Shown in pieces: positions 7,934-17,698 of a DNA stretch of 64,000 nt; the first letter of the stretch is position 1; every line of letters begins with the position of its first letter. The DNA comes from Photobacterium sp. DA100 (lineage in GTDB: Bacteria; Pseudomonadota; Gammaproteobacteria; Enterobacterales; Vibrionaceae). Location of the stretch: assembly GCF_029223585.1 (NCBI RefSeq), contig NZ_CP119424.1, positions 1,426,001 through 1,490,000 of the forward strand, written 5' to 3'. The notes under the pieces were generated by a model. It ran no database searches and had not been told where the DNA came from. It worked only from the letters and a program-made list of their open reading frames with translations. Made by a program: the position numbers and the translations under genes.

Positions 7934-9094
7934 TCATTTACTGTTTAGTTCTTTCAACAGCGAGAAAGCTGATGGCAGATGCTGCTGGGTAACCACATAT
8001 CCGGTTAGCTGGCCGCTCTGATCCCGTGTTTTTAAGGTACTACCCGCTTGATTAACGTCGATCTGCCAGCTCAACGCTTCACTCCTATCTTCCGGGATAT
8101 TTTGCCCGGCAAACTGAATCGGAAAAGCAGGCGTTTTGACTTTCACCATCATTGCAGGCAATACCAATGACGTTGGTTGCCCCAATAGTGTCTTGGCAAG
8201 CGCATTGGCACTTAACAAAGCAGGCTGAAGATAGGCCAACACCTTACCGTTTATTTCGGCACAATCCCCGATCGCATAGACATCCGGTGCTGAGGTTTGC
8301 AGCTGGGTATCCACTACAATCCCCTTATTTACCGACATACCCGCATTTTTGGCGATCTGGATGTTGGGCTTGAGCCCTGCCGCAGAGACCACTACATCAA
8401 CCTCTATTTCCCTGCCAGAGGCAAGCTCGACCGCAACCCTGGAACCAGGGAGTGTCGACAGCCGTTCAACCGTGTCAGCAAGGAAGAACCGTGTTCCCTG
8501 CGTTACCATTACCCGCTCCAATTTCATTGCGATGTAATCGGGTAACTGGTTGGCCATAAGGGTCTGGCATGGGTCAACAACCGAGACAGTTTTGCCGCTG
8601 CATGCAAAGTCCATCGCCAATTCCGTGCCGATCAGCCCAGCACCAATCACTGCAATATGACTGGCTCGCTGCAATATATCTTGCGCAGCGCGATATTCAG
8701 CCAGGCTGTTTAGCGTCACGACCTTCCCCGAGGCATCGCCGCTCACCGGAGGGATAAACGCACTGGCACCGGTTGCAAAGACCAACTTCCCGTAGTCGTA
8801 ACACTGCCCTCCCGCCACAATATACTTGTGCTTCGTTTCAACCACTTCTACAGTGCTATGGGCATACAGCTCCACTTGGTGCTCGGCAGCGAAATCGGTA
8901 CCGCTCATACGGATCAAATCACTGGCCGTTTGCTGGTTCGAACTGGCATGGCTCAGATCCGGTTTGTTGTAGTCATGCCCTTCGTCAGAAGTGAAGACCC
9001 TGATCGGAACATGCTTATCTTGGCGGCGGATGGCCTTTACCAATTGGTAAGCGGCAAAGCCGCTACCAATAATCGTGATCGGGTGCTCCATCAT
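7934..9094 (-). CDS. norW: NorW, NADH:flavorubredoxin reductase
   Basis: 386 residues. FAD-binding GSGFAAYQLVKAIR is at residues 9-23; the NAD-binding GAGLIGTELAMDFACSGK lies near 150-167; and VYAIGDCAEINGKV near 270 is the second FAD motif. NorW passes electrons from NADH to the rubredoxin domain of NorV. The start (two adjacent ATGs) abuts the norV stop with no gap, showing translational coupling. The pattern DYNKPDLSH is typical of the NorW/rubredoxin reductase group. Confidence 0.93.
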   Translation of the reverse strand: MMEHPITIIGSGFAAYQLVKAIRRQDKHVPIRVFTSDEGHDYNKPDLSHASSNQQTASDLIRMSGTDFAAEHQVELYAHSTVEVVETKHKYIVAGGQCYDYGKLVFATGASAFIPPVSGDASGKVVTLNSLAEYRAAQDILQRASHIAVIGAGLIGTELAMDFACSGKTVSVVDPCQTLMANQLPDYIAMKLERVMVTQGTRFFLADTVERLSTLPGSRVAVELASGREIEVDVVVSAAGLKPNIQIAKNAGMSVNKGIVVDTQLQTSAPDVYAIGDCAEINGKVLAYLQPALLSANALAKTLLGQPTSLVLPAMMVKVKTPAFPIQFAGQNIPEDRSEALSWQIDVNQAGSTLKTRDQSGQLTGYVVTQQHLPSAFSLLKELNSK

Positions 9095-10510
9095 TTAAGC
9101 CCCCTTCACGGGTTCAAAGACGTCTTTGCCAAGACCGCACTCAGGGCACAAAAAGCTCTCTGGCACATCCGACCAACAGGTACCGACCTCAATGCCTTGA
9201 TTGGCTTCGCCCAGGGCTGGGTCATATACCCAGTTACACACCGTGCACAGCATTTTTTGGCTAGCCGCGACTCCTTGAGGCTCGGCGGATAATGGCTTGG
9301 CGCTAGGCAATGGTGTTAAAGCCCACTGTCTGGCAATCATCCGGCCGTGCTCGCGGCATTCACGCATTGCTTTGCCGTCCGGTTTCCACTTGGCCTTCAA
9401 ACCAACCGTTGTCTCGAAGCCAGCATCGGTCAAGCGCGAATGGATTCTGTCAACGGCACCGCCATTCCAACCATAACTACCGAAGGCCCCGGCCTTCTTG
9501 TGCTTGAAGCGAAGCCCTGTGATCTCTTCGAGCATGCCAGCTACTTTTGGCATCATCACGTTGTTCATTGTCGATGAACCGACTAGCACTCCTTTGGAGC
9601 GGAATACATTGGCCAAGATTTCATTTTTATCTTGGCGTGACACATTAAACACCTTTACGGCAACACCCGGATCCACATCGTGGATTCCCTGAGCAATGGC
9701 GTCGGCCATCATTCGGGTATTGTTCGACATGGTGTCGTAGAAGATGGTAATACGATCTTCCTGGTAATCATTGGCCCACTCAAGGTATTGATGGATTATC
9801 TGGGTTGGGTTATCGCGCCAGACAATACCGTGTGAAGTGGCAATCATGTCGACCGGCACATTAAAGCTCAGCACTTCATGGATCTTTGCCGTGACCAGAC
9901 TACTAAACGGGGTAAGGATATTGGAGTAGTAGCGCAGGCACTGCTCCATCAATTCGCTTTGATCCACCTCATCGTTAAACAACCGCTCATCGCAGTAATG
10001 CTGGCCGAAAGCATCATTGCTAAACAGCACCGCATCGCCGGTGAAATAGGTCATCATGCTGTCAGGCCAGTGCAGCATCGGCGCTTCGACAAAAATCAGT
10101 TGCTTGCCGTTGCCAATATCCAAAGTATCGCCAGTTCTGACGACCTGGAAATTCCATTCCGGGTGATGATGGTGACCAACAATAGAATCAACGGCATTTT
10201 CCGTGCAGTAAATTGGCGTATTGGGGATACGGGCCATCAACGCCGACAGCGCGCCGGAGTGATCTTCCTCCGCATGGTTGATGACGATGTAGTCGATCTC
10301 TTGCAGATCAATTTCCATCTCTAAGTTCTGGATAAACTGCTGGCTAAAGCGGTGATCGACCGTATCAATGAGAACTGTTTTTTCTTCACGGATAAGATAA
10401 CTGTTATAGCTGGTCCCCTTGGTCATCTTATATTCTGTACCGTGGAAGTCCTGTACTTCCCAGTCGCGTTGGCCTACCCAGTGAATGTTGTTTTTAACGT
10501 GAATGGTCAT
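9095..10510 (-). CDS. norV: NorV, anaerobic nitric oxide reductase flavorubredoxin
   Basis: 471 residues with all three domains: a di-iron metallo-beta-lactamase domain ([11 protein letters not shown] near residue 79, THGIVWR near 227), a flavodoxin domain (~255-390, starting [19 protein letters not shown]), and a C-terminal rubredoxin ([12 protein letters not shown] and [11 protein letters not shown], two CxxC pairs). It reduces NO to N2O in the cytoplasm under low oxygen. AAGGT precedes the ATG. It leads the norV-norW-DUF1971 operon and is divergent from norR, with a sigma-54 promoter and NorR sites between them. Confidence 0.96.
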   Translation of the reverse strand: MTIHVKNNIHWVGQRDWEVQDFHGTEYKMTKGTSYNSYLIREEKTVLIDTVDHRFSQQFIQNLEMEIDLQEIDYIVINHAEEDHSGALSALMARIPNTPIYCTENAVDSIVGHHHHPEWNFQVVRTGDTLDIGNGKQLIFVEAPMLHWPDSMMTYFTGDAVLFSNDAFGQHYCDERLFNDEVDQSELMEQCLRYYSNILTPFSSLVTAKIHEVLSFNVPVDMIATSHGIVWRDNPTQIIHQYLEWANDYQEDRITIFYDTMSNNTRMMADAIAQGIHDVDPGVAVKVFNVSRQDKNEILANVFRSKGVLVGSSTMNNVMMPKVAGMLEEITGLRFKHKKAGAFGSYGWNGGAVDRIHSRLTDAGFETTVGLKAKWKPDGKAMRECREHGRMIARQWALTPLPSAKPLSAEPQGVAASQKMLCTVCNWVYDPALGEANQGIEVGTCWSDVPESFLCPECGLGKDVFEPVKGA

Positions 10511-10568
10511 CTTGATACCTTATGTATTGCTATGGGCGCTACATGCCCCCCTAAATCTGAACAAGGTA

Positions 10569-10587
10569 TTGCACTGACCATGCCAAC
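10569..10587 (-). promoter_or_regulatory. Sigma-54 promoter of norV
   Basis: On the minus strand TTGGCATGGTCAGTGCAA carries GG (10583-10584) and GC (10571-10572) separated by ten bases, the -24/-12 arrangement. It lies about 60 bases before the norV start and downstream of the NorR sites, as expected for enhancer-activated transcription. Confidence 0.82.
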
Positions 10588-10638
10588 TTTTTATCATGTT
10601 GAAATTATTGACTTTAATTATTTAACCAAGATAGACAC

Positions 10639-10695
10639 TGTCAAATAGACAACAAAATAATACTGTCAAAACCACATTACCGTGTCATAATGACA
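10639..10695. promoter_or_regulatory. Three NorR enhancer sites
   Basis: TGTCATAATGACA at 10683-10695 is a perfect GTCA-N3-TGAC site. TGTCAAATAGACA at 10639-10651 has one mismatch, and GTCAAAACCAC at 10665-10675 keeps the GT-N7-AC core. Three sites match the number known between E. coli norR and norV. The third overlaps an alternative norR ATG at 10690, which supports the later start. Confidence 0.82.
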
Positions 10696-10722
10696 ACACC
10701 CCAACAAATAAAAGTAGCACCG

Positions 10723-12303
10723 ATGAAAAACACGCCGAAAGAACTGACCCAGCTTGCTTTGGATCTGACCCAGGGCATATCCAGCCAAGACCGGTTCGAC
10801 CGCTTACTCTCTGTCATCAAATCATTGTTCGGGTGCGATTCCTCGGCCTTACTGGCTTTTCGCGACCAACACTTCGCCCCGCTGGCCATAAACGGCCTGT
10901 TCGAAGAAGTACTGGGACGCCAGTTCCTCATCGACGAGCACCCCCGGCTTGAAGCCATTGCCCGCGCCGGTGATATCGTCCGCTTTCCGCACGATAGTGA
11001 ACTGCCCGACCCCTATGACGGACTCATCCCCAGCCACCAAGGCAAACTCCATGTTCATGCATGTATCGGCTTGCCCCTCATTGCCAACGAAACACTAATC
11101 GGTGCGCTGACCATTGATGGCTTTGACCCTCACCAGTTCGACCAATTCAGCGATGAAGAGCTGCGGGTTATTAGCGCCCTCGCTGCTGCCAGTTTACATA
11201 CCGCATTATTAATGGAGCAGCTAGAGCGCCAAGCCTTCAATATGCCTGAGTCTCATGGACAGGCGGCACTGCATGCCGGGAAATCCTCCCAGGCCGCACA
11301 GGTGGAGATGATCGGTAAGTCTAGGGTAATGGAAGAGCTGAGGAGTCACATTCAAGCCGTTGCCGCAACGGAATTGACCGTCCTGATCACCGGCGAAACC
11401 GGCGTCGGCAAGGAGCTCATCGCCGCTTCAATCCACCAGGCCTCGCACCGAAGCGGCCAGCCCCTGATTTACCTCAACTGCGCAGCGCTACCCGAGTCTG
11501 TCGCAGAGAGCGAGCTGTTCGGCCATGTTAAGGGGGCCTTTACAGGCGCCATTAGCGACCGCAAGGGAAAATTTGAAATGGCCGATGGCGGCACCCTGTT
11601 CCTCGATGAAGTCGGTGAGCTCCCCTTGGCGCTGCAGGCCAAACTACTACGGGTGTTGCAGTACGGCGATCTGCAGCGGGTCGGCGATGACAGGGTACTG
11701 AAGGTCAACACACGCATTGTCGCCGCTACAAACCGCCAACTGCATGAAGAAGTAAAGCAGGGTAAGTTCAGGGCTGATCTCTACCACCGCCTGAGTGTCT
11801 TCCCCATTATGGCTCCCCCTCTAAGAGAGCGAGGAAATGATATCGTTTTGCTGGCGGGGTTCTTTATTGAGCGCAGCAAAGGCAAACTGGGGATTCAGTC
11901 GATGCGCCTGAGCCGTGAGGCGGTCGATGTGCTCTCTGCCTATCCTTGGCCTGGCAATGTCCGCGAGCTCGAACATGCGATAAACCGCGCCTCAGTGGTG
12001 GCAAGGGCAGAATCATCGAACCTTGAATTCATTGAGCTCCAGCCTCATCACTTTGAATTGTTGAGCACACCACAGCAACAGGCCCACCAGCACTCAACCG
12101 CTATAAGCAGTGAAACCCGACAAAAAAACCCAATATCGGTCGAGACCAATATCGGGCTTAAAGACGCGACGAACCGCTTTCAATACCAGCTTATCGATGA
12201 TTGCTACCAGCGGAACAACCGCAACTGGGCGGCCACGGCCAGAGAGCTGGAATTAGATGCCGGTAACCTCCACCGGCTGGCAAAACGGCTCGGGTTAAAA
12301 TAA
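10723..12303 (+). CDS. norR: NorR, nitric-oxide-sensing sigma-54 activator
   Basis: 526 residues from the ATG at 10723. The N-terminal GAF domain (~1-170), where the NO-binding mononuclear iron sits, is highly similar to E. coli NorR ([26 protein letters not shown]). The AAA+ domain has Walker A GETGVGKE, an intact GAFTGA loop for sigma-54 contact, and Walker [11 protein letters not shown] Fis-type helix-turn-helix ends the protein ([20 protein letters not shown]). An in-frame ATG at 10690 lies inside a NorR operator and is less likely. It is divergent from norVW, the classical arrangement. Confidence 0.93.
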   Translation: MKNTPKELTQLALDLTQGISSQDRFDRLLSVIKSLFGCDSSALLAFRDQHFAPLAINGLFEEVLGRQFLIDEHPRLEAIARAGDIVRFPHDSELPDPYDGLIPSHQGKLHVHACIGLPLIANETLIGALTIDGFDPHQFDQFSDEELRVISALAAASLHTALLMEQLERQAFNMPESHGQAALHAGKSSQAAQVEMIGKSRVMEELRSHIQAVAATELTVLITGETGVGKELIAASIHQASHRSGQPLIYLNCAALPESVAESELFGHVKGAFTGAISDRKGKFEMADGGTLFLDEVGELPLALQAKLLRVLQYGDLQRVGDDRVLKVNTRIVAATNRQLHEEVKQGKFRADLYHRLSVFPIMAPPLRERGNDIVLLAGFFIERSKGKLGIQSMRLSREAVDVLSAYPWPGNVRELEHAINRASVVARAESSNLEFIELQPHHFELLSTPQQQAHQHSTAISSETRQKNPISVETNIGLKDATNRFQYQLIDDCYQRNNRNWAATARELELDAGNLHRLAKRLGLK

Positions 12304-12308
12304 CCCGA

Positions 12309-14195
12309 TTACACGATGAAGGTAGAAACCTTGTCGTTCAAGTTTGCTGCCTGCTGGCTAAGGTTCTCCGCTTGCTTACGCGCTGACTGAGCATCAACGG
12401 TCAGCTGATCGCTCACATCCTTGATGGTCGTGGTATTTTGGGTGATCTCATCGGTCACATGGGTTTGCTCTTCAGCCGCTGTTGCGATTTGAGTTGCCAT
12501 GTCACTGATCATGGCAACAGATGCATTGATTTGCTCCAGTGCCACTGTTGCCTCATCGGCATCTTCGACCGTACACTGGGCAAGCTTCGAGCTGGTTTGC
12601 ATCAGATCAACCGCCTTGGTGGTGATCTGCTGCAATGTCGCAATCATGCTCTGAATTTCTTCCGTCGATGTATGGGTGCGCTGAGACAGCACTCGTACCT
12701 CATCAGCCACCACCGCAAAGCCTCGGCCTTGCTCACCGGCTCGGGCCGCTTCAATCGCGGCATTCAGTGCCAGTAAGTTTGTCTGCTCAGCAATTCCCTG
12801 GATTGTTGACAGAATGCTATTGATCCCCTGGGCATGTTCATTGAGCTGGCTGATCACTGTGGAGGCTTCGTTCACTTCACAGGCCAGATTAGAAATCGAA
12901 TGGCGGCTCTGGATCACCAGCTCGCGCCCATTGTTGGTATGGGAAGTCGAATCTTGTGCTGCCCGCGCTGTTTGCTCTGCATGTGAGGCAATTTCCTGTG
13001 TCGCCGAGGCCATCTCTGTCACGGCTGTCGCAACCATGGTTATTTCATCCTGCTGACGCTGAAGCTCCAGCGCTTGTTTGTCGGCCAATGATTCACTTTG
13101 CATCGCATTCTCGCCCAGTTCAGCCCCCTGTTTGCGGACATGGCCTATTAGTACCTGAAGGCTGGTAACGAACCGATTGAAATTTCTGGCAAGATCACCC
13201 ACTTCATCCTGGGAATCTATGTTTATGCGCTGGGTAAGATCCCCGCCCCCCTGTGCGATAACACCCAGCGCGGAAGAGACTTGCTGAAGTGGTTTAAACA
13301 AATAGATACACAGCAGGTTAAACAAAAAGGCACACACAACCACAACCAGCAATGTCATGGATACATTCTCGTACAGCGTGCTGTATAACGGCTCCAACAC
13401 CGATTTAGCATCGATGACAATGACGGTTTGCAGTGGCTTACCCGCAATAGGTGCGACATAAAGGTAGCTATCGGTACCATTGATCACCACGCGCTCAGCA
13501 TGACGCCCGCTGGCCAGGCGTGTCAGTAACTGACGAGTTAAATCACTGTCCTTGTAGTTTGTCGGATGGTTGAGCAACGAGGTATCGGCATGTGCAAAAA
13601 TATTCCCTTGCTCATTGGCTATAAACATATACCCAGATCCAGGCAACACCACCTTATCAAGCTGGCTAATGATACTTTTCATTTCTACGTCCGCGCCAAG
13701 TACCGCTTGGGCGCCCAGGACATTGACAGCCTTCCCCATAGACACCACGCTGGCGCCCGTTGCCGCAGCAACAGTCGGGTTTTCCACCGTTACCTTGCCA
13801 TTTTGGCCCATAGCGTGCTGGTACCAATGCCACTGCCGCGGATCATTATTTCCCTCCGGTAGCAACACCTGGTTCGCATTCACTTGAGTACCATCGGTAA
13901 ACGCCAAAAATACATTGTCGAAACCCGCTGAGTTTTTCACTTGTCGAAGATGAGCCGGGATATCTTTGGCCTCGGCAGCCTGTGGGAACGCAGATAGCGC
14001 CATTGCTTTCGAATCCATCCAGTCAACAACATACTCATTGTAAGCTTCTGCTATCCCCCGCAACCTAGCATTGAGATCTTCGTCAAGGCGCTCAAGGGAA
14101 GAGACGAACGAGAATACAGTGACCAAAGCACCACCCAAGATAATGGCAATACTTGCTGAGACAGCCAACTTCTGCCGTAAAGATAAGCTAAACAT
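12309..14195 (-). CDS. Methyl-accepting chemotaxis protein with a periplasmic Cache domain
   Basis: 628 residues. A first membrane helix (residues ~9-30), a large periplasmic region of dCache type (~35-275, with [15 protein letters not shown] and [18 protein letters not shown]), a second helix (~280-305), a HAMP segment, and the highly conserved signalling tip [20 protein letters not shown] near 480. The C-terminus lacks a CheR-tethering pentapeptide. Dimers relay ligand signals to CheA/CheW; the ligand is unknown, though dCache domains often bind amino acids or small carboxylates. AAAGGA precedes the ATG. It converges on norR with only five bases between the stops. Confidence 0.92.
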   Translation of the reverse strand: MFSLSLRQKLAVSASIAIILGGALVTVFSFVSSLERLDEDLNARLRGIAEAYNEYVVDWMDSKAMALSAFPQAAEAKDIPAHLRQVKNSAGFDNVFLAFTDGTQVNANQVLLPEGNNDPRQWHWYQHAMGQNGKVTVENPTVAAATGASVVSMGKAVNVLGAQAVLGADVEMKSIISQLDKVVLPGSGYMFIANEQGNIFAHADTSLLNHPTNYKDSDLTRQLLTRLASGRHAERVVINGTDSYLYVAPIAGKPLQTVIVIDAKSVLEPLYSTLYENVSMTLLVVVVCAFLFNLLCIYLFKPLQQVSSALGVIAQGGGDLTQRINIDSQDEVGDLARNFNRFVTSLQVLIGHVRKQGAELGENAMQSESLADKQALELQRQQDEITMVATAVTEMASATQEIASHAEQTARAAQDSTSHTNNGRELVIQSRHSISNLACEVNEASTVISQLNEHAQGINSILSTIQGIAEQTNLLALNAAIEAARAGEQGRGFAVVADEVRVLSQRTHTSTEEIQSMIATLQQITTKAVDLMQTSSKLAQCTVEDADEATVALEQINASVAMISDMATQIATAAEEQTHVTDEITQNTTTIKDVSDQLTVDAQSARKQAENLSQQAANLNDKVSTFIV

Positions 14196-14291
14196 CAGAT
14201 TCCTTTTATTATTTGCATTGTCGCTTGATTTAATTCACGGCTCGAATTATTGCACTTTTATCGCACTGATAATATCCATCAATAGCAAAAT

Positions 14292-14648
14292 TCAACCAAA
14301 GTAACTAAAAAAAAGCATACTTTTCTTTCCCTCCACAACAATATATTGACCATGCAAATAATTAGATTCCGTACCATAAAAAAGGCCCCTTTCAGCTCTT
14401 TGAGCAGTTACTTGAAACCCCGCCTCAGCGATATCTTTTGGTTCGATATGGTCATTACGAATAAACCGGTATGCCCCTTCCATATCAGCAGGTGAGAGAG
14501 ATAATTTTGACACAGCAACTCCTGGCTGTTGAGCAAGTGAAGCCGCTAAAGAGACTAAACGCTGAGTTCGTCTAGGGTCGTTGAGGTTAGCTTGCCCAAA
14601 TTGCATATCTGCCCATTGTTCATGAGTATTTTTATCCATCTTTATCAT
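14292..14648 (-). pseudogene. Truncated IS4/Tn5-type transposase remnant
   Basis: The first ~80 residues match the N-terminal DNA-binding domain of Tn5/IS50-like transposases: WADMQFGQANLNDPRRTQRL, then a segment reading MEGAYRFIRNDHIEPKDI. After about residue 85 the frame runs into an unrelated tail and stops at 118 aa, whereas intact family members exceed 400 residues and need a DDE core that is missing. No terminal inverted repeats or target duplication were recognised, although an 18-bp palindrome (ATTTAATAGCTATTAAAT, 14651-14668) sits just upstream. It is a decayed insertion-sequence fragment. Confidence 0.8.
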
Positions 14649-14703
14649 CCATTTAATAGCTATTAAATGATCAGATCACAACTTCGAAAGTGAGTTCAAA
14701 AAA

Positions 14704-14729
14704 AAATCCCCGAGCATGCTCGGGGATTT
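14704..14729 (-). terminator. Terminator of the VpsR-family gene
   Basis: A 26-bp perfect palindrome (core AATCCCCGAGCATGCTCGGG) is followed on the minus strand by a long T run. It lies about 55 bases after the stop at 14785. Confidence 0.88.
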
Positions 14730-14784
14730 GTGCATAAGAGACAGCCTTTCGGGGCCTTTATATTCTTTGTTAAGGACTCAATCT

Positions 14785-16128
14785 CTAGTCTCTGACGTAG
14801 CCATTATTGTAATGACGAACATCGGGGACAATATTGTGCTTATTTAGCAACCGGTACATCGTGGCCCGTGAAACACCCAAATCTTTTGCGGCTGAAGCCA
14901 CCTGCCCGCGATGGGTTTCAAGCACAGCAACCAACACGTCTTTCTCAGCTTCATCTTTGATATTGCGAAGGCTTTGCTTGAGATTCGACTTACTAGGCAG
15001 ATCAAAATGCTCAGCTTTCACCTCGTTGCCTTCAGCAAGCAAGGCCGCACGCTTCACCTGATTGATCAGCTCTCGTACATTGCCAGGCCAGCTATAACGC
15101 AGCAGGAGCTGCTTGGAGTCTTCAGAGAAGGATGAGGCCATAGTGCTGTATTCACGCGCAAACTTGGTCAGGAATGTCTCTGCAAGCAAGAAAATATCAG
15201 AGCCACGCTCGCGCAGTGTTGGTACCTTGATATGGAATACATTCAGACGGTAGAACAGCTCTTTACTGAATGTCCCGTTTGCTACCGCTGCATCAAGATC
15301 CGCACTGGTCGACGCAATAATACGCACATCCCCAGAGGCTTCTCCTTCTAGGCTATCGCTGGTTGGGGCCTGAAGATAAGTTAACAGCTTCTCCTGCATC
15401 TCTTTAGAAAGCTCATCAACGTTATCTAGCATCAGGGTGCCGTTAAACGGTGTCCCATCTTCCTGGCGGTAGCTACCATCAAGCAGCGACATGTTTTCGT
15501 CATCATGATTGAGTGATGCGCAGTTAACCGCGATAAAGGGGGTATTCTTGCGCTTGGAAAGATTATGGATAGATTTAGCAATCAACTCTTTGCCTGTACC
15601 ATTTTCCCCAGTGAGGAACACATTCACTTCTGTCATCGCCACCCTGCGAACCATATCTCGCAGCTGTTTGATCGACTTCGACTCCCCATACAACCCCATG
15701 TCATGCTGCGAAGTGATCTCGACCCATGAACTTGATTCAATCTCGAGCATCCCTAATTGGTGGCCGATGGTACTTAACAGGTGACTGCTTGGGATTGGAA
15801 CCGTAAAGTAGTCAGTACAAAAGTTATTGATAAACTGGCAGATTGCATCGGTTTTTAATTGCTCCTTCTTGATAATAGCAATCCATTTGACTTGCTTGGT
15901 TTTGTTCGCCCTTAATGAAATGCTGTTCAAGCTAAAATCATTATTGCTTAAATCGACTACACAGATACACGGACTGTATTCTTCCAAGATTGAATCAACC
16001 GTACGTAAATCATAACAACAGTGGGTTTTCCATCCAGATTGTTCTAACAGCGCAATCCAAGGTTCGTAGTTACATCCCAGAGCTACTAAACGACCATCTA
16101 TTGATTTATTTTGACTTTGAGTCACCAT
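14785..16128 (-). CDS. VpsR-family response regulator with degenerate AAA+ domain
   Basis: 447 residues from the ATG at 16128, which has AAGG eight bases upstream. Domains: receiver-like (~12-130) with the presumed phospho-acceptor at D59 (CVVDLSNN), AAA+ (~147-375), Fis-type helix-turn-helix (~395-435, GQVASAAKDLGVSRATMYRL). Walker A GENGTGKE is at 174-181. The GAFTGA sigma-54 loop is absent, replaced by MSLLDGSYRQEDGTPF, and Walker B reads LMLDNVDEL with N in place of the catalytic E. This matches V. cholerae VpsR, a c-di-GMP-responsive matrix activator that works with sigma-70 and whose key Asp is also D59 as I recall. It may be vpsR or a paralogue; it probably controls the adjacent amyloid locus. 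Confidence 0.82.
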   Translation of the reverse strand: MVTQSQNKSIDGRLVALGCNYEPWIALLEQSGWKTHCCYDLRTVDSILEEYSPCICVVDLSNNDFSLNSISLRANKTKQVKWIAIIKKEQLKTDAICQFINNFCTDYFTVPIPSSHLLSTIGHQLGMLEIESSSWVEITSQHDMGLYGESKSIKQLRDMVRRVAMTEVNVFLTGENGTGKELIAKSIHNLSKRKNTPFIAVNCASLNHDDENMSLLDGSYRQEDGTPFNGTLMLDNVDELSKEMQEKLLTYLQAPTSDSLEGEASGDVRIIASTSADLDAAVANGTFSKELFYRLNVFHIKVPTLRERGSDIFLLAETFLTKFAREYSTMASSFSEDSKQLLLRYSWPGNVRELINQVKRAALLAEGNEVKAEHFDLPSKSNLKQSLRNIKDEAEKDVLVAVLETHRGQVASAAKDLGVSRATMYRLLNKHNIVPDVRHYNNGYVRD

Positions 16129-16351
16129 CGAAGTCACCTTCTATCAACTTATATTTATTGTGTTTGTATAGAAAATATAGGTGACATTTTTGTGTTGTGA
16201 GACGTTTCAAATATAAGAAAATTCACCAAACCAATTTCAAGACTAGGAACACCCCATTAAATCACATAATTATCAATAAATTACAAGGATAAAAACAATG
16301 ATAAAAAAATGGAACTTTTTCTACAGGACAACACTTTTACAAGAAATAAAA

Positions 16352-16378
16352 AAAGCATTGTTAGAAAAACAATGCTTT
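16352..16378 (-). terminator. Terminator of the Fap-like operon
   Basis: An 11-bp perfect stem (AAAGCATTGTT with AACAATGCTTT) with a 5-nt loop, followed on the minus strand by TTTTTTTATTT. It lies about 45 bases beyond the last gene of the operon. Confidence 0.88.
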
Positions 16379-16424
16379 AGATGACAAAAAAAACAAAATT
16401 AAACAAAATTATATTGCAACTAAT

Positions 16425-16934
16425 TTAGTAACCGCTATGTAATAGCGCATGCTCAAGTCGATTATTGAACAGGTTTTGCCTATTGAAGCCCTGAATATCT
16501 GCATCAATATCAAGCACCGTTTCCGTTTTTATGGCTGTGTTGTCTGCAGAATTCTGCACAACAAAGCCTACAGCATCTTGCGTACCGCTAGTATTGATAA
16601 TATTATTTTCACCCACACTAATAATTTTCAGCGGGTCATCATAATCATAAGTACGCATTCCATCATGGCTTGTGAGTATGCCATTACTAATGGTAAAGTC
16701 TGCGACATGTGTATTCAGAACTGTTTCACCATTCACCTGTGTTGTAACAGATAAGCCGATATTAATTATATTATCGTTAATGGATACAAACCCACCCCTT
16801 AGCGAGGACATTTCGTCATCAGTAAGAGATGCTAAACCCAAGCTATCAATATTAAGGAAACCAATAGAAGCATGCGTTACTAGAGCTGATACCCCTAATG
16901 ACGATGCGATAATTAATCGTGTTAACCTTTTCAT
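16425..16934 (-). CDS. Exported protein with double-glycine motif, Fap-like locus
   Basis: 169 residues. A signal peptide (MKRLTRLIIASSLGVSALVT, cleavage near HAS) is followed at residues 37-48 by LTDDEMSSLRGG, which fits the double-glycine leader consensus (L-12, E-8, M-7, L-4, G-2, G-1) recognised by C39 peptidases. The mature part is rich in N, I, V and T (INDNIINIGLSVTTQVNG, GENNIINTSGTQDAVGFVVQ), suggestive of a beta-forming surface component. It starts eight bases after the C39 peptidase gene, so it is surely co-transcribed and is a likely substrate. I know no named family; a minor amyloid or accessory role like FapA/FapE is inference. Confidence 0.75.
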   Translation of the reverse strand: MKRLTRLIIASSLGVSALVTHASIGFLNIDSLGLASLTDDEMSSLRGGFVSINDNIINIGLSVTTQVNGETVLNTHVADFTISNGILTSHDGMRTYDYDDPLKIISVGENNIINTSGTQDAVGFVVQNSADNTAIKTETVLDIDADIQGFNRQNLFNNRLEHALLHSGY

Positions 16935-16942
16935 ACTAGCCT

Positions 16943-17617
16943 CTAATAATCATTACTACCAGGCAGAGTGATACTAAATGTTGATAATGAATCTCTTACA
17001 ACAGCCTCTGACACGGGAGATGGATTATATATATTATAATTATCTGCGGTGATAAAACTGTTTCGACCTTGCTCAACTCGATTTTTCACCAGCAAAACTG
17101 TTCCTTTGTAGACTTGTTTAAAATCTTCAATGGGAATAAGAAGTGTACCTCTGGATGGGTCACCCAATATCACATTTTCTTTGTTTAATCCTTTAATAAC
17201 AACAAAATGCATATAACCATCAAAATTCACGATGGTAATTGCAGGTATCCTTAAGACATAGAACTTTTCTAAGGGTATGTTATAACCATTAGCATCAAGA
17301 CCAACTGAGTGAAGATAGTTTTTCATATCTAGCATTGAAAAACCTTGCTTCTCTATCTGCTCTTTATCACCATGCTTAAACATATATTCGAAGATTGTAC
17401 TTTCTTTAGATTCAATATCGTAATGATAAGTCAACAATGATGCCACAGCTGCCGAACCACAACTAAAGTCGTATTGCTGCCTAAAGACATCACCAAATAA
17501 TTGCTCCTGATAACTTTTAACATCTACATTATACCCCCCTCTACTGGGAAAATAGTCTAATGCATAAATACTGGATGATGCCAATACGCTGATAAGCATA
17601 ATAATTGACTTTTTCAT
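16943..17617 (-). CDS. Periplasmic C39 cysteine peptidase, FapD-like
   Basis: 224 residues from the ATG at 17617 (a TTG at 17638 is less likely). A signal peptide (MKKSIIMLISVLASSSIYA) precedes a stand-alone peptidase domain. Catalytic residues are in place: Q47/Q48 and C53 in RQQYDFSCGSAAVASLL, H137 in YMHFVVIKG, D153 in ILGDPSRG. Unlike bacteriocin exporters there is no ABC transporter attached. FapD of the Pseudomonas functional-amyloid operon is also a stand-alone C39 peptidase. Two neighbours carry double-glycine motifs, giving it plausible substrates in the periplasm. The family-conserved GGYNVDVKS after the signal peptide is present. Confidence 0.87.
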   Translation of the reverse strand: MKKSIIMLISVLASSSIYALDYFPSRGGYNVDVKSYQEQLFGDVFRQQYDFSCGSAAVASLLTYHYDIESKESTIFEYMFKHGDKEQIEKQGFSMLDMKNYLHSVGLDANGYNIPLEKFYVLRIPAITIVNFDGYMHFVVIKGLNKENVILGDPSRGTLLIPIEDFKQVYKGTVLLVKNRVEQGRNSFITADNYNIYNPSPVSEAVVRDSLSTFSITLPGSNDY

Positions 17618-17674
17618 ACGCAAACGCCTATCAAACAATTCAAATTACGATATCGACTCCGTAATAGAAGCAAG

Positions 17675-17694
17675 AAAGGGCCTTTCGGCCCTTT
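17675..17694 (-). terminator. Hairpin between amyloid-subunit and peptidase genes
   Basis: AAAGGGCC pairs with GGCCCTTT around a GAAA tetraloop (minus strand). The following T tract is short and interrupted (CTTGCTTC), so it may partly stop transcription, keeping peptidase expression below subunit expression. Confidence 0.72.
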
Positions 17695-17698
17695 ATGT

